Assembly (NCBI GenBank): GCA_002337545.1
Contig: DDGE01000030.1
Span: forward strand, 28,715 to 39,993
DNA from: Phycisphaerales bacterium UBA1910
Lineage (GTDB): Bacteria; Planctomycetota; Phycisphaerae; Phycisphaerales; UBA1924
Direction: 5' to 3'
Length of the DNA stretch: 11,279 nucleotides
Of the stretch, positions 6,520 through 11,279 are shown one piece after another; position 1 is the stretch's first letter, and every line of letters starts with the position of its first letter. The position numbers were made by a program, and so were the translations under genes. A model generated the notes under the pieces. That model did no database searches. It was given only the letters and a program-made list of their open reading frames with translations, and was not told where the DNA came from.

Positions 6520-8418
6520 GTCGGCGAGGTCAAAGACTTTGAGACCGCCGTTGGTTGATGCGCTGTATGCGAGATTGGCATTGAGTTCGACGCGCCGAGT
6601 TGATTCGCCTTTGAAGAACTTCTTGAAGACCGGAGCAGTTGGGTCTGAGTTGTTGAAGACGGCAAGTCCGTTGTTGCCGTTTGCGATGATGAGTTCGTCT
6701 TCGTGCAGGGTGAGTTGGTATGCGATCGGGTGAAGTTCGTCGTCTTCGTCTGGGTAGGTGAAGTAGACATGGTCCGTCTCGATCGGATTGGCGGGGTTTG
6801 AGATGTCCCAGATCCTGAAACCCTCGGTGAACTCTGGTGTGTAGAGGGTGTTGCCGACGAAGGTCGATGTCATGATCCCGTTACTGAAGTCTCCAACGAG
6901 CAGCGGCTCAATGGTCGAGAGGTGCACCGGCGCGTCGAGGTCGGAAATATCAACGATGAACGCACCGAAGTTCGCGCTCGCAATGCATGCGAGGGTCATG
7001 TCGTCATTGAAACTGATCTGGTCGTTCCATCCTGGCAGGTCGAGGTTGGCGCGAAGGAGCGGGTTTGTCGGGTCGGTGATATCGAAGATCCAGAGGCCGT
7101 CTATGCGGTCGATGACGAAGAGGGTGTTGCCGATTGCGCGGACATCTCGAGCGCGACGACCGGTTTCGATTGTGGAGATCTGCAGCGGGTTTGATGGGTC
7201 TGAGATGTCTACAAGGACAAGGTCGTCTCGGTCAGCGGCGATGTAGAGCGTGTCTCCGGACATATCGATGGAGAACGCGGATTCGATCGAATCGAAAGTG
7301 CTCAGGCGATTGAGCTTTGTTGGATCTGAAGCATCGAAGAGCTCGACGCCAAAGTCGGTGTTCGCGGTGATGGCAAGGTCGTTGTGGAGATGGATGTCCG
7401 CGGTTTCGCCTTGGGTATTCACTGACGCGACATAGGGGGTGGTGGAGATTTCGTACGCGCCGAAGGAGTAGTTGGAAACGATGAAATCAATGCCGTTTCT
7501 GTGTTGGAGATACTTTGCCGTGTCGAAGTAATCAGGCAGCACGCGTGTTGAGAGCGGTACTTTATTGAGCTTTGTCTGGTTCCCAATGTCGTATATGTAC
7601 GTGTTTGATGGGTCGGTGTAGGCAGAGCCCGCGGCGATGATGATGTCATCTCTTCTGATTGCAAAGCTCTGGTCGAAGTGGTCGGGTTGGACCTGTTCGT
7701 TGAGGAGTTCAATCGGGAGTTGAGGATTCGTGATGTCGTAGATCTGTATTGATTGAAACCCGAACGCGTACAGCGTGTTGGTGTCAATGTCGATTTCAAA
7801 TCGAAGGTAGTTCTGTCCTGTGAAATCTGGCAGAGGGTTCGGAAGCGTTGGGTTGAGAGGGTCACTCAGATCAACGTATTCGAGGTGGGTCGTGTATGTC
7901 AGGTCGTGTTGTTGGCCCGCGATCGGATTGGGCAGGTTCATTGATCCAATCAGCGTGGGGTGTAGCGGATTCGTCACATCAAGGATCGAATGCTCACCGA
8001 TGTACATGAGGTTGTCGATGATGACGGGGCAATAGATGTACGTGTTACCGAAATCGATTTGTTGCGCAAACTGGGGCTCTGCGGGTTGAGTCAGATCAAC
8101 CACATGGAAGAACCCGAATCCTGTCGTCAGATATGCGGCGTTCTCGTGCACAACGATGTGGTGGTATCCGGGGTGGTATTCAATCTCAAGCGTGTGCACG
8201 ATCTCCATTTGCGCAGGATCTGAGATGTCGATTGTGAGGAGTTCCCTGCTCGAGTTATTGATCATGTACGCGTAGTTGCCACTGAGCGCAAATCGGCCTG
8301 GTTCAGAGAGGTTCTCGATCACACCAATTCGTTTTGAGCGATCACATCCCTGAGAGTCAGCTGCGGTGCAAAGAGGATTGCACATCGCAAGAATCAACAT
8401 CGTGCGAAGAATCATCAT
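6343..8418 (-). CDS. Secreted LVIVD-repeat beta-propeller protein with GC-type dockerin tail
   Basis: The protein has 691 residues. The start is 8418 (a second ATG follows at 8415); no Shine-Dalgarno sequence is visible. Residues 1-20 form a signal peptide (MMILRTMLILAMCNPLCTAA). Blades with the LVIVD signature include LTIDISDPAQ near 61, FHVVDLTQPAEP near 104, YVDLSDPLNP near 181, IQIYDITNPQLP near 224, LVLVDISDPSNP near 400, LWIFDITDPTNP near 442, FIVDISDLDAP near 487 and FRIWDISNPANP near 534. C25 occupies the place of the N-terminal Cys of the two left-hand paralogues. The tail (634-691) has C634/C637, loops D640-D651 and D667-D678, and terminal GCP. No catalytic motif is visible; such propellers usually serve in binding or assembly. 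The gene lies 33 bp after the membrane-protein gene and 28 bp before the helical-protein gene, consistent with a three-gene operon. Codons are slightly richer in A/T than in the neighbouring genes. Confidence 0.88.
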   Translation of the reverse strand: MMILRTMLILAMCNPLCTAADSQGCDRSKRIGVIENLSEPGRFALSGNYAYMINNSSRELLTIDISDPAQMEIVHTLEIEYHPGYHHIVVHENAAYLTTGFGFFHVVDLTQPAEPQFAQQIDFGNTYIYCPVIIDNLMYIGEHSILDVTNPLHPTLIGSMNLPNPIAGQQHDLTYTTHLEYVDLSDPLNPTLPNPLPDFTGQNYLRFEIDIDTNTLYAFGFQSIQIYDITNPQLPIELLNEQVQPDHFDQSFAIRRDDIIIAAGSAYTDPSNTYIYDIGNQTKLNKVPLSTRVLPDYFDTAKYLQHRNGIDFIVSNYSFGAYEISTTPYVASVNTQGETADIHLHNDLAITANTDFGVELFDASDPTKLNRLSTFDSIESAFSIDMSGDTLYIAADRDDLVLVDISDPSNPLQISTIETGRRARDVRAIGNTLFVIDRIDGLWIFDITDPTNPLLRANLDLPGWNDQISFNDDMTLACIASANFGAFIVDISDLDAPVHLSTIEPLLVGDFSNGIMTSTFVGNTLYTPEFTEGFRIWDISNPANPIETDHVYFTYPDEDDELHPIAYQLTLHEDELIIANGNNGLAVFNNSDPTAPVFKKFFKGESTRRVELNANLAYSASTNGGLKVFDLADCSPCVADFNIDGELNFFDVSEFLVAYLDEDPRADLNSDNVLNFYDVSFFLTSYSSGCP

Positions 8419-8451
8419 GCCCAGAGTCTATCGGATCAGATCCCGATCGCA

Positions 8452-9114
8452 TCAGGCGTCTTCTTGGAAATCATCATTCTTATACAGAAGTAAAGATAGG
8501 TAGCCCGCGCATGTCGCCCCGATGGTGTTGGCGACGAGGTCCCATGCTGTGTTCATGTAGCCACCGACATTGGTTTCGGGCATGGAGAGGACCGCGATGA
8601 ACTCGATGACCTCGTTGATCGCGCCGAGCCCGATGCCCATGAGGGCGGCGGCGATCGCGGTCGGGACTGCGCGTGGCGCGTTGAGGAGCGTGACGAGTGC
8701 CTGAAAACACGCGATCGTGGCGCTGAAGAACCCGAAGGTATGGACGATCTGGTCGTATTTGGGAAAATCCGGATGGATCCGCAGCGAGTACAGGACGGCA
8801 GAGGTAGGGCGATCGGCTTCGGCACTGGCGGCGCGGTAGGCGTCGGTGAGTGAGGGGTCGACGGGGACGGTGCCGCCGCACATGTGCAGGAATCCCCAGA
8901 TGGCGAGCAGCCAGAGTGCCGTAGGGGTGAAATGGATCGCACGATGCAGTGCGTGCACGATCGCGATGAAGACCAGCATGACCACGGCGTACATCAGGAA
9001 CTCGGTGTTGCCTTGCTTGAGCGCGAGCCCGGAGCAGACGATCATGTACAGGGCGACAAATGCGATCAGGGGTTTCGAGATGGAGTTCTTGCGTTCGGGC
9101 GTGGGGTCGGTCAT
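8452..9114 (-). CDS. YjdF/DUF2238-like integral membrane protein
   Basis: The protein has 220 residues, close to the roughly 200 usual for the YjdF (DUF2238) family. Six membrane segments are visible at about 14-32, 38-58, 65-80, 122-142, 152-174 and 188-211. The polar residues kept by that family are present: KYDQIVHTFGF (D121, H125) before helix 4, GAINEVIEFIA (E168, E171) in helix 5 and NTAWDLVANTIGA (D192, N196) in helix 6. The family has no settled biochemical function; the conserved Asp, His and Glu inside the membrane suggest ion or small-molecule chemistry, which is inference. The soluble loop 83-118 lies between helices 3 and 4. No signal peptide and no Shine-Dalgarno sequence are seen. 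It is the first gene of the leftward operon and faces a plus-strand gene across 45 bp. Confidence 0.82.
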   Translation of the reverse strand: MTDPTPERKNSISKPLIAFVALYMIVCSGLALKQGNTEFLMYAVVMLVFIAIVHALHRAIHFTPTALWLLAIWGFLHMCGGTVPVDPSLTDAYRAASAEADRPTSAVLYSLRIHPDFPKYDQIVHTFGFFSATIACFQALVTLLNAPRAVPTAIAAALMGIGLGAINEVIEFIAVLSMPETNVGGYMNTAWDLVANTIGATCAGYLSLLLYKNDDFQEDA

Positions 9115-9134
9115 AGTGTGTATGTCGGATCAAA

Positions 9135-9149
9135 CGCGTGTTTCACGCG
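9135..9149. promoter_or_regulatory. Perfect 6-3-6 inverted repeat in the divergent gap (possible operator or hairpin)
   Basis: CGCGTG (9135-9140), TTT, CACGCG (9144-9149) lies in the middle of the 45 bp that separate the start codons at 9114 and 9160. It directly touches the AGGAGG at 9150-9155. It could be a repressor site acting on both directions, or an mRNA hairpin controlling access to that ribosome binding site. The repeat is visible; the role is inferred. Confidence 0.4.
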
Positions 9150-9155
9150 AGGAGG
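9150..9155 (+). promoter_or_regulatory. Shine-Dalgarno sequence of the DUF2007-like gene
   Basis: AGGAGG stands four bases before the ATG at 9160, a rather short spacing. It decides this start over the longer reading frame that opens at 8884 inside the opposite-strand membrane-protein gene. Confidence 0.8.
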
Positions 9156-9159
9156 CGGT

Positions 9160-9411
9160 ATGAGCGAACACCCAGAGCCGGTTGTGATCGGGGCTTACCA
9201 GAGCGAGTTCGAGGCCAACATCGTGAGCAATATGCTCCGTAATGAGGGCGTTCCCTGCGAGGTTTCCGGTGGGATGCTCGGTGGGATGCGTGCGGAGGCG
9301 CCGGGGTTCGTCGAGGTTCTGGTGCCGGCGGAGTTCGCGGAGCGGGCTCGGGCGCTCATCGAGAAGCATGAGGATCGTTCAGAACCGGCCGGCGATGACG
9401 GCGCGGATTGA
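9160..9411 (+). CDS. DUF2007-like small protein (putative signal-transducing)
   Basis: The protein has 83 residues. PVVIGAYQSEFEANIVSNML followed by RNEGVPCEVSGG and VEVLVPAEFAERARALIE is the pattern of the DUF2007 family: a beta strand, a helix that begins after a residue such as Tyr/Phe, the phrase 'EG(I/V)P', and a C-terminal strand and helix 'V(P)xxxAExAxxLIE'. Family members are small cytosolic proteins related to PII-like/ACT-like folds, and are called 'putative signal transducing protein' without a proven partner. It has no signal peptide. The tail 72-83 is acidic and probably disordered. It is the first gene of the rightward set; the next gene begins 125 bp on, so an operon is not assured. 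Confidence 0.82.
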   Translation: MSEHPEPVVIGAYQSEFEANIVSNMLRNEGVPCEVSGGMLGGMRAEAPGFVEVLVPAEFAERARALIEKHEDRSEPAGDDGAD

Positions 9412-9536
9412 GTTCTCGGACCCCCAAATGGGTGCCCATCCTCCGTAGGAGGTGCGAGTAGGACTTATTGGAGCCTGATCAGGCGTTGTTCCGGAACTCG
9501 GGTCGAGATCGGCGTTCATCGAACTGATAATTCCGG
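9412..9536. other. Intergenic stretch with four short inverted repeats
   Basis: No gene is seen here. Four compact palindromes follow each other: 9428-9439 (ATGGG-tg-CCCAT), 9440-9452 (CCTCC-gta-GGAGG), 9473-9484 (perfect GCCTGATCAGGC) and 9488-9497 (perfect GTTCCGGAAC). None has a T-run after it, so this is not a standard terminator. The perfect palindromes could bind dimeric regulators of the gene at 9537; that is inference. Confidence 0.4.
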
Positions 9537-9764
9537 ATGATGTTCGGGCAGTTCTTCCAATCCTTCTTGCATGTGCACCCCCTCGCTCAGGTCGGGTGGG
9601 GTGATGTTGTGAAGTCGATGGAAGCCGCGTTTTCAGATCCCAAACACATAATTGTACTGGGGATCGTCGCGGGTTCGCTGGTGGTGTTGTATGCCAACTA
9701 TCGCGTGGCGCGATGGCTGGAGCGCAAAGGCGACGAGCATCATCATACTTCAGATCCTCATTGA
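9537..9764 (+). CDS. Small single-pass membrane protein with His-rich tail, unknown function
   Basis: The protein has 75 residues; the start is ATGATG at 9537 or 9540. One membrane segment is visible at about 39-56 (IIVLGIVAGSLVVLYANY), followed by RVARWLERK, which by the positive-inside rule places the C terminus in the cytoplasm. The end carries EHHHTSDPH, four His within nine residues, and the N-terminal part has HVHP. No Shine-Dalgarno sequence is evident, so the call rests on the coherent membrane segment and normal codon use. I recognise no family. A component of a small membrane complex or a metal-binding anchor is possible but unproven. Confidence 0.6.
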   Translation: MMFGQFFQSFLHVHPLAQVGWGDVVKSMEAAFSDPKHIIVLGIVAGSLVVLYANYRVARWLERKGDEHHHTSDPH

Positions 9765-9862
9765 TTCCGGATCTCGTGCAACACTCATAGTTTGATTGCG
9801 AATACAGTGGCATCGGCGTGTCGTGGGGGCTCGTTATTTTTGCCGTAATTATCTTATTCTTT

Positions 9863-9867
9863 GGGAG
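9863..9867 (+). promoter_or_regulatory. Shine-Dalgarno sequence of the prepilin-like gene
   Basis: GGGAG with six bases to the ATG at 9874. It supports that start, which also places the prepilin leader at the N terminus; the in-frame ATG at 9796 would bury it. The T-rich stretch 9835-9862 just upstream may belong to the promoter, but no clear -35/-10 pair was found. Confidence 0.7.
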
Positions 9868-9873
9868 TACATC

Positions 9874-10914
9874 ATGAGAACGAACACAAAGGGATTCTCG
9901 CTGATCGAGTGTCTGGTGATGCTTGTCGTCGTGGGGATGCTGGTCATGATCGCCGTGCCGATGCTCGGTGCTTCACGGATGCAGATGCGGGCGCAGAGCA
10001 GCGCTGAAAAACTGATGACGATCGGTCAGGCGGGGATGATGTACGCGCAGGACAACGCGGATCGGTTGTTTAGTTATACATGGCGTTTTGGTGAAACCTA
10101 TACGATGCCCGATGGGCGCTCGAAGACCGCGATATCCGATACCGATGCAGCTTCGTACCAGAACCAAGAAGTGCTCCAGCGCCGAACGGGTCGCATCACT
10201 GGGCTGTACAAGATTGCAAGATCCGCAGGGCGGCTTCCGCATCGACGATTTACACACCTGATTCTGATGGACTACATGAACCAGCCGTTTGGGAGTGATT
10301 TGTTCATCGATCCCAATGATGGGAAGCAGCAGGTCTGGAAGGACAATCCGCTCGAATACAACCCAGGATCGAGTGTGCCGTATGCCAATGGGACACCTGC
10401 AGGTTATGACGATAATGGGTGGGATTATCACTATGTTCGACAACGCTGGGCGTTTGCATCGAGCTATCAAGTCGTCCCCGACGCGTGGCAGCCGGATTCT
10501 GGCTCGAGGTATATCCCTATCGCGGAGACGCCCCATCTGTTCTCGGCGCCGGGGTTCCCCATCCCGCTTTCTGCAGGCCGCCGCTTGACGAGCGTGTTGC
10601 ACAACGCGAACAAGGTGTGGATGTTTGAGGAGTTCGATCGGGATCGGATGCAGCATCTGTACTTTGGGTACGACCAGGCGAAGGTCGAGAAGCTGATGTT
10701 CGACGGCTCGGTGAACAACTGGGAGAGCGGGCGTGCGGCGCCCTCGGTGGTGCCCGAGTACGGCATCTTCCACTGGAAGCAGGCCTATGTGCCGCTGGAC
10801 AGGTTCCCTGTTCCAGTCGGGGGTCTGGGCGACTCGACGGAGGTCAGCCAGCGGTTCCGTTGGACCTTCGGCGGGCTTTCTGGGATCAACTACGGGGCGT
10901 TCTCGTTTGATTAA
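9874..10914 (+). CDS. Prepilin-like protein with N-terminal cleavage/methylation motif
   Basis: The protein has 346 residues. MRTNTKG-FSLIE is a type IV prepilin/pseudopilin leader: cleavage by prepilin peptidase after G7, F8 as N-methylated first residue and E12 as the conserved Glu+5, followed by a hydrophobic helix to about residue 31. The helix carries an unusual Cys (C13) and several Met. YAQDNADRL (57-65) and FDGSV (276-280) are typical of the large planctomycete prepilin-like families whose C-terminal domain ends in an 'x-D-G-S' strand. It is much longer than classic pilins (about 150 residues). It should be inserted in the inner membrane with a large periplasmic domain and may be part of a type II secretion or pilus-like system. 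No other assembly gene is nearby, so it looks like an orphan pilin whose assembly machinery is elsewhere. Confidence 0.88.
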   Translation: MRTNTKGFSLIECLVMLVVVGMLVMIAVPMLGASRMQMRAQSSAEKLMTIGQAGMMYAQDNADRLFSYTWRFGETYTMPDGRSKTAISDTDAASYQNQEVLQRRTGRITGLYKIARSAGRLPHRRFTHLILMDYMNQPFGSDLFIDPNDGKQQVWKDNPLEYNPGSSVPYANGTPAGYDDNGWDYHYVRQRWAFASSYQVVPDAWQPDSGSRYIPIAETPHLFSAPGFPIPLSAGRRLTSVLHNANKVWMFEEFDRDRMQHLYFGYDQAKVEKLMFDGSVNNWESGRAAPSVVPEYGIFHWKQAYVPLDRFPVPVGGLGDSTEVSQRFRWTFGGLSGINYGAFSFD

Positions 10915-11034
10915 GCCGGATTGGCGCAGATCACGCCGAGATCCTGCGGATTGCGGGTTTGGACGCTAGGATTGAACCGGACGGGATCGTCGCGGGGACG
11001 CGCGTTCCCGGGTTGAATCAATCAGGAGTGAACA
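10915..11034. other. Intergenic gap, possible promoter of the isomerase gene
   Basis: There is no gene in these 120 bases. A G/C-rich inverted repeat with loop CGCGCG (about 10993-11010, one G-T pair) is present but lacks a T-run, so it is not a convincing terminator. TAGGAT at 10967-10972 could be a -10 element, without a matching -35. Nothing firm can be assigned. Confidence 0.25.
11024..11028 (+). promoter_or_regulatory. Shine-Dalgarno sequence of the isomerase gene
   Basis: AGGAG with six bases to the ATG at 11035, an optimal spacing that fixes the start of the partial gene. Confidence 0.8.
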
Positions 11035-11279
11035 ATGAAGACATTCGCAATCGGTGTAGTCGCGCTCATGGCGCTGGTGTTTGCGGCCTTTGCGGTCAAG
11101 CCCGAGCAGGGTGAGATCGCTCAGCCTGAGTCTGAGCCTGCGACCAAACAGGTTGAGGCGGAACCGAAGGCGGAGAAGTCAGACGAGGAGCCATTCGTGT
11201 ATATCCAGATGAAGACTTCCCAGGGCGATATTTTCATCGAGCTCAACAACGAGCTCGCGCCGATCAGCACCGAGAACTT
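11035..11279 (+). CDS. Exported cyclophilin-type peptidyl-prolyl cis-trans isomerase, N-terminal part (cut by right edge)
   Basis: There are 81 complete codons before the window ends. Residues 1-20 (MKTFAIGVVALMALVFAAFA) form a signal peptide or membrane anchor. Residues 21-53 are a Pro/Glu/Lys-rich linker. From residue 54 the sequence FVYIQMKTSQGDIFIELNNE followed by LAPISTEN matches the first two strands and helix start of bacterial cyclophilins (typically 'xxTxxGxIxxELxxxxAPxTVxNF'). The catalytic Arg and the FHR motif would lie beyond the edge. The enzyme would catalyse proline isomerisation during folding in the periplasm. There is no lipobox Cys. It lies 120 bp downstream of the prepilin gene with its own ribosome binding site; whether it shares a transcript is open. 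Confidence 0.88.
   Translation, partial: MKTFAIGVVALMALVFAAFAVKPEQGEIAQPESEPATKQVEAEPKAEKSDEEPFVYIQMKTSQGDIFIELNNELAPISTEN

Noticed and set aside
6343..8418. Lipoprotein signal (lipobox) in the LVIVD protein, suggested by Cys residues at 13, 17 and 25
   Set aside because: The residues before these cysteines do not form an L-A/S-G/A-C box, and the paralogues have standard AxA-type signal ends.
9379..9813. A 144-codon minus-strand frame over the 83- and 75-residue genes
   Set aside because: No coherent protein features, and it runs against two plausible plus-strand genes.
10993..11010. G/C-rich hairpin before the isomerase gene as a terminator
   Set aside because: No T-run follows it, one arm needs a G-T pair, and it lies close to the next ribosome binding site.

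Overview
The window looks like chromosome of a marine-type planctomycete of the class Phycisphaerae. The reasons are the moderately high GC, several secreted proteins that end in the paired EF-hand tail with a terminal Gly-Cys-Pro (the tail annotators call 'GC-type dockerin'), a planctomycete-style prepilin with a C-terminal Phe-Asp-Gly-Ser motif, and a mixture of genes with and without Shine-Dalgarno sequences. This placement is inferred from protein style; no rRNA or marker gene is present.

Layout. Positions 1-9114 are all on the minus strand. In order of transcription they encode: a six-helix YjdF/DUF2238-like membrane protein (9114-8452); a secreted LVIVD-repeat beta-propeller with a dockerin-like tail (8418-6343); an exported all-helical protein of unknown function (6314-5466); a 265-bp gap holding five consecutive inverted repeats; a secreted gluzincin metalloprotease with the same tail (5200-2402) followed by a clear intrinsic terminator; a second LVIVD propeller with the tail (2259-199); and the first 52 codons of a third LVIVD-type protein running off the left edge. 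Gaps of 33 and 28 bp suggest one operon for the first three genes. The protease looks like its own unit, and the two left-hand propellers, 41 bp apart, like another.

At 9114/9160 transcription diverges across only 45 bp, which contain a perfect 6-3-6 inverted repeat abutting the ribosome binding site. The plus strand then carries a DUF2007-type small protein, a 75-residue single-pass membrane protein, a large prepilin-like protein, and the start of an exported cyclophilin-type peptidyl-prolyl isomerase cut by the right edge.

How it fits together: the left 9 kb is an export-heavy accessory cluster. Three complete proteins (two propellers, one protease) share one C-terminal cassette with invariant spacing of calcium ligands and cysteines, so they are probably handled by the same surface-attachment or sorting machinery. 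That machinery (cohesin-like receptor or processing enzyme) is not in this window. The prolyl isomerase and prepilin on the right also act outside the cytoplasm, but their position next to the cluster may be coincidental. I see no CRISPR array, insertion sequence, tRNA, rRNA or phage gene. The most interesting leads are the rigid three-cysteine dockerin cassette and the structured leader upstream of the protease; neither amounts to a demonstrated new system.
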